Part shown: positions 38,201 through 53,000 of the stretch, one piece after another | Numbering within the stretch: the first letter of the stretch is position 1 | How the letters are laid out: each line of letters begins with the position of its first letter | NCBI GenBank assembly: GCA_035582835.1 | Contig: JAYKAV010002109.1 | Span: 4,223,797 to 4,287,796, forward strand | DNA length: 64,000 nucleotides | Direction of reading: 5' to 3' | Source: Phoebastria nigripes | Taxonomy: Eukaryota; Chordata; Aves; Procellariiformes; Diomedeidae | Translations under genes and position numbers: made by a program | The notes under the pieces: model-generated | What the model was told of the DNA's origin: nothing | Seen by the model: only the letters and a program-made list of their open reading frames with translations | Database searches by the model: none

Positions 38201-41200
38201 CCATAGAGCTTTCACCTACCAAGAGACAAAGACATAAAAAAAAGATTCTACTCTTATATACAAACATTACTGTTTGCAACTGACAAGACAAAAGTGGTCA
38301 TAAAGCCTGTTAAATAACAAGTAACTATGGCTTTGGCTTTTCTGTTTCATTTCTCAGGAGACTCCTGGGAACTTACAGTTCTGTACCTAGTCAAAGATAA
38401 GGGTTTTCTTTGCGGAATGAAAGAAAGGATAAGATAGAGCCTAAAATCCCTAATTATTTGCTTGATCATCCAGATAGGTAAGAAAACCAATTACATACCA
38501 TCAGTGAAATACTGGGAAGCCCTCAAAGCTAAAAAGACTGCAATAATTAACTATAGTTGAGATAGTCATAACGAACAGTATTTGATAGGATGAAACTTGC
38601 CCACGTATAATATTAATTACATTGTTCTGAACACTGAAGAGCTAACTAAAATTCTACNGTGTTTGTGGACAACTCTTAAAATGGAGGAAACAAAGCTGTT
38701 TTTCCAGAATGTAAGTTATTGGACACTATCCGATTAATGCCATTGAACAATAAAGTTGGCCTTCAAAGAATTACTTTTTCTTCCTTAGCGCATACCACAA
38801 TATTGAGAATTACTTATAACCTGTTTGTACACCTCTCTGTTTTGATGAAGAAACAAAAGCAAGAGTAAAACCTTAAGAATGAATCACAACTAGGTTTGAA
38901 TGCAAAGATGTCACATTTTACAGAAAACATGCTTGCTTTTAAAATCAGTTCCTCTGAGGCAAGATAATAGGTTTCTAATGACCTAATTAATTTTACACTA
39001 AGTGTATTTTGCAAATGTACCAAGTTAGACAGCAAATTGCTGTCTCTGCTTTGGTAAGAAATGGTTGTCTCCAAACAGATCTCTAAAACCAATGTAATTC
39101 ATGCCGACAGTTTATTCTAATTACAGCTGAATATAATGGTTCAGCTGAGATACCAAATTTCACTGCAAATACCACTTTGCTAGATGGTAAATAAAATAAA
39201 ATGAAAACAAATTATAAATCCAAGTTATTTTAGCTGAAACCTTGTTTTTTCTAAGCACATAATGCTACTAAAAGGTATAATGTAGCAGATAGTATCTTCC
39301 AGTGCTGATTCAGAAAATAAGATGACTTTTTTTAAAAATAAAACTAACAGATACATGTTTATTCATATTAACACAGACCACGTAATATTGATACTCACTT
39401 TCTTTTCCTCCCAACTGTACCAGGTTTCTCTGAAATTGCAACAAGAAAAATTATCATCAACTGAGAAAAACTGAGGTATGTATTCTTCTCTCTCTATTTG
39501 AATACTTAGATTCTGATCTGTCAAGATAGACTTTAGGAAGTAGGTTAATTCCTGGTTCAGTGAAAAGACAGAACCATGTTAAGTTGTCTTTATTGGTAAC
39601 TGTATATCATAACATCTTATCTATGTTTTAGAAATTTACCAGTACATCCTAGCAACACACAAATGTGAAAGCAGCACAAGCAAGAAACATAGTGCCTCAG
39701 ACAAGGTTTTGTTGTAAGCTATAACCTAATGCAGGAGTTTACATGGAGGTGATATGAAAAAATTACCTAAGTAATTATAGCTTTAGGGCAAACAGCAGAG
39801 CTAAATGTTAAACAGATTTTATAATTTATTTTTTTTAAATGCCTTGGCAGCCTTCTGCCCAATTAGAAATAGGTTTTGGAAAACACATAACAGTAAGTAT
39901 AAAGTGTATATATAGCAAAGATGTGATGCACACTAAAAAAGGGAAAAAGTAGGGTTTACATGTTAAAAGCTTTTATGGAAATAAACAAATTTCCTAGAGG
40001 AACACAGTCCTATATAAGGAAAAGCAAACAGCTGAACTGGGTTTTCTTTGTGCACTTTTAGGGAGACTCAACAATCAACATCTGTATTTGAGATTTTTCA
40101 AGTTTTATAGGATTCAAAATACAAAGACTGAAACCAACATTTAAATCTAGAGACAATCTTAAGTGTTTATGTTAGGAGATTTTTAAAGCAAGAAGTATTT
40201 GATTTTACGTAACACCACACACCTCCTACTCTTGTCAATCTGAACCTGGACAACTTTAAAGTATATAATTGCACATATACCAGCCATAATCTCTAAACTC
40301 AAACTCCAAACAATCTGAACACGAAAGGCCAGGAATGCAACTTGTCAGTATAGCCCAGTTGATAGCATGGATATGAGACAGGTCTGAGAAGTCTGGCAAA
40401 CATAAGCCAACAGTTTTGTCCAAACAGTACATGTATGCATTAGAAAAATCACATTAGTAAATAATGGAGCCCTGCTTGGAGATCCTGAGAGAGCCCTCTG
40501 GCAAGCACAGCTATGTGGGACAGGAGTGACCCTTTCAAGAAAGAAACTAGGCCCTCTACAGGTGAAATCTCTTAAGCGATGTCAAGAGGCAAACTAATAA
40601 CGCCATGCAAAAAAAAGGAGAATAAAAACCAATAAAATAAACAAAAATGTAAAAATATAATTAAAAAAAACCAAAACCAAAACAATGCAGAAAATGCAGG
40701 TGTTAGGATTAGTATCCAAAGCAACATGGGTTGTTTCTGCAGAAAGAAGTATAGCAACAGCACCAACATTTTAAGTATTTTTAAAACAGAATTCACATTC
40801 ATTTAACAGTGAACAAAAGCACAAATTCTCTACATTAGAAGAGACCCTCCTTTTTCATACTGGCATCCTGCAAAAAGATCTTTCATTATAAGAAGGCAGA
40901 AAAATTCTGTAGGATAATATGAATGAGGTATGTAGTTAATCCACTAAGATTCCATTAAGAAGTGAGCCGATGTTCAGCCAACTAATTACCCATTCATTAA
41001 AACAGAACCATAAATGACATTTCCAACATATTACAAAACCCCTCTGTAGTAATATTTTCCCATCTACATCTATTCTGACATTTATATTCTATGTCTCTTT
41101 CATAATTATTTCAAATAATTCCTCTGACATATTGAGGGGAAAATAGCTTAAAAAGAGATTACTTACCACCTACCAGTTGCTCACAAAGAAAGGAGCAGGA

Positions 41201-41812
41201 CAGAGTAATTATGTTGGTGTATTAGCATAGAACTGATGTGCTTGTAGTCCCTAATAATTACTGCTGTGGTTCAACTTTTCCATGGTGAAAATTTTCTGGT
41301 GCTTGAAATCATTTGCACACACATATACTCACAATTCATTCTCCCAAAAATGAGCACACATAAAACCAACTCATTTGATTCACAGAAAGCAATATAGCAC
41401 CCCAAAGTTGGCATTAAAAAAAAAAAAATAACCCAAAGCTGGAATTTTCGTGTCTGTTATTAGTTCTGCTATTGCTAGTGCAACAGCTGCTGCTGGATAA
41501 AATAGAAAAGGAAAGTATAGAGACGGTTGCACAGACATCTCCTCAGACAAAGAATAAACATGGTTTCAATGAAGAGAGAACTTGATACTCAGTACAAATT
41601 GTTATTTGTTGCATGTTCATTCAGGCATTCCCTGCACCTTTTTGACTGTAATTAACAAAGTCACAAAAGCTGACAGTTTGCAGGAAATAGTACAATCTCT
41701 GGGCTTTTTAGCAATTTGCTACAAGTGGCTTCTTTCAGCAGATTTTCATATCAGGTTTTTATATAAAGATTATTTCTTTGCTATAACACCACCACATTAT
41801 TAATTTCCACTT

Positions 41813-41835
41813 AAAAAAAAAAAAAAAAAAAAAAA
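41813..41835. repeat. Poly(A) tract
   Basis: A run of 23 A, the longest homopolymer in the window. No retroposed transcript is recognisable before it. Confidence 0.9.
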
Positions 41836-42224
41836 TTTCTCCTTCACACATTGGTCCATGTTCTGGCTTCCAAACTGTACATTCTTTGAGCAGTCTTTTC
41901 CATCTTCGCATTCTTGTTCTTACGGTGCCTGTCCCTAGCCCTCTCCCATTATACATTATTCTGACCTAACTTCTTCTAATGATATTGATATTTAAAATCC
42001 ATCAAAGTTTTTGCTGATCCCAGATTTGGTTCCTATACTTCAAGGAAACCTAGTGAAAGCCAGCAATGCATCACAGCGCATATCTGATGAGATAGCGACA
42101 TCTGAAAGATAAAATAGATAAAATAGCCCCAGTGCAGATTTGCAACCCTGCAAACTTTCTCAGTACCACAAAGACAAAAAAGGTGGGATGCCACTATTTT
42201 ATCATGTGCTGTTTAGGGATAAAC

Positions 42225-42260
42225 GAAGCTACATCTCATGCTGAAGCTACATCTCATGCT
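42225..42260. repeat. 18-bp perfect tandem duplication
   Basis: gaagctacatctcatgct occurs twice without a gap (42225-42242 and 42243-42260). Recent duplication in unique sequence. Confidence 0.92.
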
Positions 42261-44000
42261 CCATCTACAAAAGAACTGACCTACATAATCAAGAGAATAG
42301 CTATCTAGCATTCAAAACTCGTCTCTCCTAAAGATTTCTTTCCTTTTAGTTTATGCCATTAACAAAGTCACATAAGTCAGAAAATAGATTGGTCAAGCAA
42401 CTATAATAGCTGACACATCCCTAGACAGAAAAAGTAATCTTCCTGACACCACTTCACCTATGTTGGTCAATATCCAAATGATTTCTAGATGCTTTAGCAG
42501 AGCTCAGAGTGGTAACAAACTATGATGTTACTGCCATATGCCAAATAGAGTCTGCAACCTTGAATAAAGTCAGCTTCCTATTTGAAGCACAACCAACAAT
42601 GTATGATCAGGAGAAGACAGCTGCTAGAATACAAAAAGCTCTGCAAGCATATGGAAAAGAAAAAAAAAAAAGCTAACAAGGTCTTTAGATGCAAGGCTGC
42701 TAAAGGTTTCACTTACCAAAAGGAGCAGTGACATAAGAAAGTGGGATTTATCATTATGTAGAACTACCTGACTATTTGCACAATACAGCCATTGTGAGAG
42801 GAACGCAGAATGGGACTAGTGGCATCATATGTACACTGCACTTGTACAATACTTAACAGCCAAATATAAAATCTTCCAGAATAGACACAAACCTCAAGAG
42901 TGTATAAATTGGAATGAGTTCACTTACTGCCCATGTTTAAAATTTATTTTTAAGGAAACCTTTTTAAGACATACGCATTTAAGAAATCCACACTCAGGAT
43001 AGCAGCATGGACACAGATAGATATGAAAAACACAAAGAATATTTTCCTGAATGAAAGGAATCATGTTTGTCAAAAAGCAAACCTCAGAATTTGTAGTTTC
43101 CACCAAAAAAGGAGAAACACAAAGACTTTAATATAAAAGACGTTTGTTTGCCCAGTTTCCATACTACATTACATTAGTTGTAGCCGAGAACAATATATTG
43201 GTGGTAAGAGAGAACTTGTAATGCTCCTTGATTTCCCACCTCTCTGAAAAATAAGAAAAACAAGTAGCCAGACAAAGCCTATTCCATTTCCCTCATCCAG
43301 CCCAGTGGATGGAGATTCAGCACTGAAAAGAGCATTCTGGCTTAACCTGCACAGATCTGACGAAGACTCACAGCGCAATCCCTGAAAATTCTTCCTCCTG
43401 TTCAGAATCATCCAACAGATTCATGACTATAGACAGCTACAGTTAATTTAACACACATAAAGAGAAAAATACACAGTCAAGTCTCCCAAAAAACTTCATG
43501 AAGAAACCACAGAGATTTAAGCAATGCCTCACAAATATTTGTAATATAATTAATCTCACAAACAGAATTTTTTTTCCCCCAAGTGTACTTTTACATTGGC
43601 TTTAACATATTTATAGGTCACCACATACAGGAATAATTTATTGCAACCTGTTATGGGAATTTTTCCTGTGAAAATGGGGTGATTAGAGGTTTATTATATG
43701 GGTCATGATCGTCCACTCGTGTACCTTCATCTACTCAGTGGGAAGTTCTCACTGAGTAAGGGTTTCAGAAGGAAACCTTTCTGTGAGAAACACACTAATA
43801 TGAAAAATGGTCACAATGTCCTCTTTAAAGAACACAGCATTTAGCTTACATTTTAATTACATAAAATTCTATTATGGTAATTTAAAGGAAAAATATTATT
43901 TTTTCACATTGTGAACAATTTTTTTACCGAATCCCACATTTTAACATAGTCTCACTAAGAATTTAGGAAAGGTTCGCTTCAGAATAAATTGATTCTAAAC

Positions 44001-47000
44001 AAAATGTGTTTACTATCTATGTATGAAAATGTATTGTTAGAACGTGAGTAACTTGGAACAAATTTTAGAGCAGATGCACTGGCTAGTAATATTAAATAGC
44101 AATGCTTTTAAGACTCTTCAAAGCAACAGTCCGCAGGCAGTGGGAATGCAGCACTAAGATAAAATACCTATCAGTGGCACTACATTTTGCAGCAAAAATA
44201 ATTGATGAGGAGCTGGGTAGAGTGCATTATAAATTGCAGGGTGCATGCAGTAATTTCTGCTCTGGTCAATGTAGATATTAGATATATAGGATAAAGACTG
44301 TCACTGATACAATAAAGGGCAGAATAACCCACTAACGAGGAGGATTATATTTTATTGATTGATAAGACAGAAAACACCTGTATTATCCAAAATTAGTTTT
44401 TACTGCCTTAAAAAAATCTCTTTCTGCAAACCCTGCATCAAATATTAATCAAGCAATAATTAAATGGGATAAAGAAAACTGTCTCGATATCTCACTTGCA
44501 ATCATTTTCTTGCTGTATAAAATTAAGCCAAGCATGACTGAATCAAACTGCAATACTCTAATACTGGATTTTTAAATTTTAATGTTCTGTTTTATTCCTA
44601 AACCATTGTTGGAAATACTATTCTTAACTGACTTTTGGTAGCCTATCTAATGATACTGTTGCTTATCTACAATGCAGCAAGATGGGAAAGCAGGACCAAC
44701 ATAGCAAGATAAGGCTTTAGATTCTTCTTTTGTATTACTTGAACTATTTCACTTTAACTGCATGCTCTTTTTACTACGTTTCTATGACAAAGTACCAAGG
44801 TCAGAGAGACCTAGATATAACAGTCCATCTACCTCTCTACTCAGCAAGTGGTTACACACATGCTTAAGTACTTTTTAAAGGAAATAATGTTTTAACCAGA
44901 TGCTTAAATTATTCCTGGCCTACTGAGGGGTGCACAATTAAGCAGTCAAGATGTAATTATGAATTCAGGATCTACGGCTTCTGTGCTGGACTTTGCCAAT
45001 GACTATTTCATTAGCTGTTGATAAGTCATTCCAGGTATAATATGCTGTTAGACTAACTGCGGTTAATGAGAAGTTTATGTCTGACATCACAACAGAGAGG
45101 GATCTTTAACATACAATAGATAAGATAATAAATACTAGAAAATAATCTTTTAAAAGACACTCTCTTAAATACCTCACTTCCTTTGATTACAGTATACCTC
45201 TGCAACCCAGCTCGACTACCACTTTTAATGTTCATGGATCCCTTGCAGATTAGCCATCCTAGCGGCGCCTCATTTCACCAGCAGACTTTCAAATCACTCT
45301 ACTTAAACTCCTTGTTACAGGTCCACAGTTGCACACGCAACTGTTACACACCTATAGACTGACTTTTGCAGATTATATTATCAGAACAAAACCAAAGTAT
45401 TCATGGTTTCAATTGCAAATTTTTTTAAACACTTCAAAATGGAGAAGTTATAGCCTGTTTCAGTAGGCTGACTGAGACGGGAGCACTCAGCCTGGTAAAG
45501 AAGTCATGGTCAGCTTTCCACTTGTACCATGTATCTGATTTTAGAACTAATTGTATGAGCTACTATTTATGCACTTAAGCCTCTGCAGACTCAGGCCCTT
45601 GATGTGACAAATACTTTTAAAATAATTTTCAAAATTATTGGTACTGAAGAAAAAACACGTTGTAAATCTGCCTGTTCAACAATTAGTTCACAGTTTGTGT
45701 TGCTTTCAGAGATTACAATTGAAAACAGCATAAATTATATCCTGTCAAAGAGATTCTCTAAAGTTTATTTACAATCAATGACTTTTTTTAAAATATAATG
45801 AAGCATTTAATGGGAAAAGTTGTATTTTTTTCCTGCGTGCTGGGAACGCTTTCTTTTTACACAAATTACAGTAGAAATATTAAAAAAATAAAACATAACT
45901 GCCTCACATTCAGCACTATTAAATCTATCAGGCCTTCACCTCCTACTGTGAGAATATTACTGTCCTTGCCTTATAAAAAAATCCCACAAAGATTTTTTTT
46001 TTTCTTCTTAAATAAAATGCTTGAGATATTTGGAAGGATTAAAATACATGGAAATCAGAGAGTTTTATGTATCTACTCTGTTTTTACTTACGACTTCATA
46101 GGATTTTTTCTTCCCTGGAGGGCAAAAAAATTAGACAGTATTTGAAAGGCCTCCATTGTTAAAAAGAACAATGTATAGTATCAAGGTGGGAAGGGAAGAG
46201 AAATTCAGGAATATACAGAAGAAAAGGAAAAAGAAAGTCTGCACAGAAGTAAATAATGGTCACATTTAACCAACTCTAAATTGAAAAGTATCACAAAGGA
46301 AAAGGCAAAAGCCCTCTNCAAGTTTCTGAGAGGTCATGCTTCCCTAATGAATACTCCATCTAGTTACAAGCATGGAACACAGCAAAATACTTGCCTTCAA
46401 CTTCTGCCCAAGTATAACATACCCTGCTGGAAAACATGCTGCCAGAAATTCCTTCCTTCTTTTTCATTTGTTCTTTTTGTTGACTTTACAGCAGGATTTG
46501 CATTTCCTGCAATGGGACATATAGAAACTTTAAAGCAGATTGTCCTTCATGTAAGACAAGTATATATACTTGGTGACAGGTGACAGGAATCAATGTAGGT
46601 ATCTAAATCCCAGCTGGCAGATTCAAAAGTCTCATACTCAGTAAAGGGAGATTAGGATCAGGCTAGTGCAGCTCCTCAGGGTGTATAATAGGGGAAGCTG
46701 CTCTTCCAGATGATACGAAAGGGTGGCTGTCTGATGTGAAGGCAGGTATTTATTTTGGTGGACTTGCATCAATTTTTTTGCTTGATCAGAAAGAAGACTG
46801 ATTCTAAAATGTTATACCTAAATGACTATGGAGTATTATGTTCTGACTGGAAAGATATAACAACTAGCCTGTAAACCCTATCTACAAAGTATGTAAAAAG
46901 ATGTATTTTTTGGAATTTACCTTCTGGAGGCTAATTATTTGTTTTGCTACTAAGAAGAAAGCATAGTCAACTAGCATGTCTCATTCTCAAATACTCGAAA

Positions 47001-50000
47001 ACATGAAATACATCCGGTCTCTTCAAATTTTACAGTGTTTCAGAATAAAATCAGTTAAGGCCTCTAGTAGACAAAATTGTTTACTCAATTAACATTATTC
47101 TAAAATAATAAATTAATGAAACTCTATTGAACATCCATCAGATTTCTAGTTAGCGTGCTTACAATTTTGAAAATATCAAATCAATTTAAAAATACCAAAC
47201 CAATTCCATTCCTTTGGTCTGAATGTCTTCTACAGAACAAGCTAAGGTTAATTGCTCTCTCTCTCTTCTCTTTATATGAACTTTTGTAGCTCTCTACAAA
47301 ATTCCTAATTGGAATACATGGTGTGTTTTCATGCACTTCAATGTGCATGATTTGAAAGTGGCTGCACTAATTTCAATCAAAACCGTTAAAGAAAAGAGTT
47401 AACTTATTTGAGAAGACAAAAAATTGAAATAGCTAGTTCCCCAAAAATTGTTTTCTTAATGTTATCTGCAAATGAAAAAGGAATGTCAACAGAAAATTGT
47501 GACCTCTGCCTGCACTAACGTGCTTAACTATGCATATTGCCCAAACAAACACATAGGAGTATACCTGGGGGGGTGAGGGTGGACTATCCCTTCAAATACT
47601 AAGGAAATTTACATCTCAGGATTGGATTTTCTCNTCTGAACTAGATAGGAAAATGTATGGGATTGTCTTTGACTCATCTCAAACCCAAGAAAACAAACAA
47701 GCATTATTTTAGATCAGCTAAGAAACCATGTAGTGTACACAATGCAACATTTCTCCAGCTAATAAACTGGGATACAACACTCAAAGCTACTTTTGCAAAT
47801 CAAGAATGGTCATCTTGTTCAAGCTGGAGATGAATACATTCTTCAGGGTTTGCTTTTGTGAAAAACATGATCCCAGACACCTTCCAAGCTTTAGGGAGTA
47901 ATTGTAGACCCAGATAACTTGGATAATTGTGAGAACTACTGAGAATTCTCTCTGAATTGAAATAATTTTAAAAACACAATGTAATATGCTTTCTTTCGGT
48001 TTATCAAAGCATTAGCAAGGAAGGAGCTTACCATTTCTACCCTACATAGCTAGCTAATTGTGGTCTCCTTTGTGAAACAGAATGCTCCACATTTTTTGTG
48101 ATCACAGTGAAAGAACTAAGGACTTCCACGTATATGTCTCGATGTTGATAAGGCTGCCAAATTGCCTGATAAAGTGTTAATAAAAGCAGTTAGGTGAAAT
48201 ATCAAGTACAGTTGTTACTTGCAATGCCTCACTGAAAGTGGCTCTGAAAGTATCTGAACTCTCACATTAGAACTAGATGAGAATTATACTTCTCTGTTAA
48301 CCCACCAAAACTGTGCTTACAGAATGACAAAGCGTGACAACTGCACAAAAAAAGTTTCTGCCCATTCAACAGGAAAGGTTTGACCATATGAAATTCCAAG
48401 TATTGTCTTGAAGATTGAAGGCATATTACAATATTGATGATAAATGTGTACATAATCATATTCATGGACAAAGACTATAAATAACATTTTAAAATGCTTT
48501 ATCTGATTACTAATACTTGCTGAGGTACAGAAGTAGTGCAACAGAAGCTGGTGTAGATAGCACTGAAATAACAGCAAAGTGAACGCAGACCCAGAACTCC
48601 AAAGGGAAAAAACTCTAAAACTGTGGTATTAGATGTGGGTGCTACCTGTAATATGATAACATCTTTTATATATATGTTGACAGCCACTGTGTTGTCAGCT
48701 GTTTGACTAAATGAGATTAATTAAAATAATTATTTGTAACTTACCAAGAAAGCTGTATCTGCAACAACTAGATATTTAACTCTCAGTACTAGAAAGATGG
48801 TGAGTAGGCAGATTCTACGCTATGTGGAACCTCATTTATTTCAGAGGCAGTTTGTACAGGTGACTATTCAAGTTTCCAAAAGAAAAAGCAGAGGTGAAAT
48901 CCTATTTCTACAGATGGCCATCACAATGTGTCCTGGCTAATCTGAATCTCTACCTCTCACTGTACTAAATTTGAATGTCTGGCTCGTAACCTGAGACNGG
49001 ATCAGAAACTTAGATTAAGGTAGGTATTGAAAATAGAGCTTTGTCATACATAAAACCTATAGCTCTGAGAAAATACAGGAATGAGGCAGTAGTCTGCCTA
49101 TGATAAGTGACATAGGGATCAAGGCTCGAGGAATACNGGACTCTGCTGTCTCAGAAGCTATCGAGACCTACATGGCTCCCTGCAAGGTTATAAGCTTGGC
49201 TCATTAGCAGCCAAACTGGCAGCCTGCCAAAATACTGCATTTCCCAGGTCTGCAGTCCTCCAGTAGCCAGTGTGGAACTTTCCTGCCCAGAGAACTTCTG
49301 CAATTTGGGTTCCAACCAATCACTCTCCCTGTGAAACATCAAAATGCTCTGAAACACAGAAATTGTTTTCCTTCATACTGGTACAGCTCTAAATCTTTCC
49401 TTGCATTACGCATCGTTCCCATCTCTGAGATGAGACAATATTGCGTTTTGGAAGGATTCTTTACAAAATAGTATTATGGCTGCAAACAGATGATGTACAT
49501 CAGGCTGAACAAAGCTGCACCTGCTAAAGAGACACACCTGCACTACAGAGGGATTTGGCTTGGGGATCCAGTCAAACCAGGACAATTCTATTATGTCACC
49601 TTGTGGTCAGCCGAAGGCAAGCTGCCCAAACCAGAAAAGTTCCCTTAAAAAGAGCAGGAAAAGAAGCAGATGGCCTTGAATGAGGATATCGTACTTCAAG
49701 AAAATGAAAATTATTAAAAATGGAAACCATGAAGTTAAATCTGAGGAAATAAAATACTTTAACTTTGCACAGATGTAATTTAAAGGCTCCATAAAAGACC
49801 TGAAATAAACTTGAAGCAGACAGAAAAATAGGCTCTAACCTAGTGACCGTAAGCATTCTCAACTACTTTCAGAGCACTTAGTTCGTAGCGCATAAAATAT
49901 TGAGCTAAAAGGGAACTATTGATGTAGATGTAATGGATGCGTAAGCAAACTTGCTTTTTGTGTACATCTTAAGAGTAATTTAAAGCCTCATATGTTGAGA

Positions 50001-53000
50001 ATTGCTGAGTCTAATTTTTAGCCTGGAGCACATTTTTATAGCTAAATAACAAACTAATGATAAGGGTTTCTAATGGTCAGACTTAACTACTCTTCTGCTG
50101 GTAGGTATTCTAACGGCACACCCTAGCTTTGCTAGACCTGGTTCCATAAAACAGTCCATTCACCCGCTTTACATAAACTCTAAATTTCTGCAACTTGAAA
50201 TGAGGCATTATTTGGATACGTTTAAATCTCATCTGTTTTAATGGAGAGCATGTGTTCATTTTCTTTCAAACTACCTTTGAAAGGATCATGAGCAAGTAAT
50301 TAAAACTACTAGTTGACATTTCCGTTCTCAATAGCTCTAACTAGCCTAAAATTGTTCTCTTTAGAAATGGTAAACATATTCAAAACAAATAATTGCGAGT
50401 TATTAAGAAAATCGAAACTCTGAGTGCTCTTCATTTCATTCACATAAAACTAACTTCTCTTGACCTTTCAGTTTAAAAAACCACTCTTTTGCAGTTGTTG
50501 TAAAACTAAGTACGAAAGTGCCTGTGCTTTTAACCAAATGAAGGCAGAAGTCCAAATACAATTTCCTGTGCCTAAGACTCCAGTACTCACATCTTCCAAC
50601 GACCAACTTAGAAGGAAAATACTGCTATTCTATAGTGTCATTAATTCAAGGAAAGGAGTAATTCAGAAATCACACTATGAAAATGTTATTAAAAACTTGT
50701 TGCTTATTCCACATGGAACTGTATTCTTCTAATCTTGGACAGGTCAAAAGAATTGGTAATGAATCAGAGACAACCCAGAAGCAGTGTTCTGCTGTACTGC
50801 AGGGACAAAAGGAAAAAAAAAAAAGACACACACACATGTTGCAGGATGCGAGGTTTCCACGGATAGCGAATCATGGCTCTTCCTAATTTGTAACTTAGCT
50901 AGTATCTCAGATCAGGGGCAGAACAGGAAAGAAATTCAAGATTTCCTAACTTTCAGTTGTGTCACACACACAGAACATTCAAAGCATTGCCAGCTGATTA
51001 AGATATTCTCTGAAAGACTCCCCAAGACAGCCATAAATTGATGAAAACATCATACCAGTCCAAATAATCAGCTGGCATAAATTGGAATAGAAGTCCTGGA
51101 CTTGCATTTTTAATACCTTTTAATCTAATCCAATACATTGAGCACACAGAAAATATTCCTGCCTCAGTTTTTCCATTAACTACTGTTGACTAATTGCGCT
51201 GCTATGGTTTATAATCAGCAGAATATACCAAGCTTTAACAACAGTGTGACAGAGTACAGCATTACATCTCCTTAACACTTGAAAAGGAATGAAAAATAAC
51301 AAAACCTAATCTCCCTATAAATCGTATAAGGGCTGAAAGAATTACATACCTTTTATTTAAATGGTTAAAATGATAAAGAGAACTGAAATCCAGTATTAAC
51401 TAAACAAATAGAATTATGTCAGTGAAGTAAGTCTGATGATTGCAGAATTAATTGTATTTGCATAGTAATGTTTAAGTACTAGAAACTGCAAAAGGAAAAA
51501 TTCTGAATATCAATTATGATAATTATGATTACAGACTATTGGGAGAAAGGAAAAGATCAGTCTTTTTTCCCTTTTTCTTTAGTATGTGCTTTTCTGTGCA
51601 CAGCGGTAAGATGAGAGCTCCAGTTGCTATAACAACTTAACTCTCCATTATAATCAACAATCATCTAAGTTTAATTGCCATTCTGCCCTTCTAAACCAAT
51701 ATATTCAACAGCAGTTGTATGAATTCCATAAATCTTGTTACTAAAACCTATTCAAAATCTCAAAACAAGCTGAAGTATACTTACACATCAGAGTTAGTCC
51801 GAAGATGTCCTTCACTTCCTTATTGCTGCAATGTACCATTCAAAATGCTTTACTTTGTCCATGAGAACATTTGTCTTGGGACAGCTGTCCTCTGATGAAA
51901 TCCGAAACTAAATATAAAACAGAATTAAAACTGAATGTATGAAACAAAATACATTAAAATAACAATTTTAAATTTAAAATATATTAAACCTTAAAATATT
52001 TTTCTGACTGTATAAGCATCCCTACCGAGTACAAAAGAAATTCCAGTTAGGTTAGCAACAAGAGTTAGGCTGGTCATAAAAAATAAAGTACTGAGCAGAG
52101 AGTATAGAACACCCAATGCACTTCAAAGTCTAGTGATACGGACAGACTAACCACAAAGATTATTACAAACTATATCATGAACTATAAAAATTTCTATTGC
52201 TGGCCTCAATAATGTTTTCTTTCAGTAATCAACAAAATCATATTTGAAAATGGGAAAGATGTTAGCATTCTTCACAAATTCTCTAATTCAGTCCCTGTGG
52301 GCTCAGAATAAAATTAAGCCTTAACATATACCCATTAATTATGATATTGATCTGTAATAACATGCCTTGCATGTGACATCGGAAACAGACAATCAGAGCA
52401 GAAGAAAAAAATGGAACCATAGTATCAGTACCAAGTATGTCAGGGTTAAACAGAAACTAAAAAAGGTCTGTTACGTAAGGTACAAAAGATAAACAAGTGA
52501 TGCAGTATTAACTAAGATAACCAATTCTTTCTGAACAGAAATTTTTTAGGCCCAAAATGTACTTAAACTTATGTACTTTTACAGTCACCTGTTCCTGCCT
52601 CATGCCCTACATCTTTTTCATATTCCAGAAACTTGCAAATAATGCAACAAAAGCTCATACCAACACTCAGAACAGATAACGACACCTAACTGTCATGTAA
52701 GGTGCATGACCTTGCTTTCATTTATAGCATAATGCAGAGATCCCAGAAAACTACTTAAATGCAATACTGGAAGCTAAACCTACAAATGAGCAAGCCAGAG
52801 TGTACAACGGGACAGTACAAATAATTCAGCCACAGCCAAAACTTTTGGCAATATTAACATGTTAACTACACCTCTATTAATATTTTACAGTAAAGATGCA
52901 GCAGATGCACAAGAAAAATCATGAAGCTGGAATTAGTTTGAAAACATGGTTGCAGTTGCAGCTGAGCCCTAACGCAGAAATGACCAGTCTGTGGATCAGC

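Larger units (their letters stand above)
32362..44000. other. AT-rich unique sequence
   Basis: No gene recognised. Notable simple sequence: an A/C-rich low-complexity tract at about 35494-35575, an A-rich tract near 40606-40683, a 23-base A run (41813-41835) and an 18-bp tandem duplication (42225-42260). Plus-strand open frames at 36510-36698 and 37003-37272 have mixed codon content but no recognisable domain. A minus-strand 31-nt segment (39399-39429) lies between a good acceptor and a gtgagt donor; similar pairs occur by chance elsewhere in the window. Confidence 0.5.

Noticed and set aside
41813..41835. Long A run as the tail of a processed pseudogene
   Set aside because: No transcript-like or open sequence precedes it and no flanking duplication is evident; the same holds for the A runs at 30004, 54724 and 63758.
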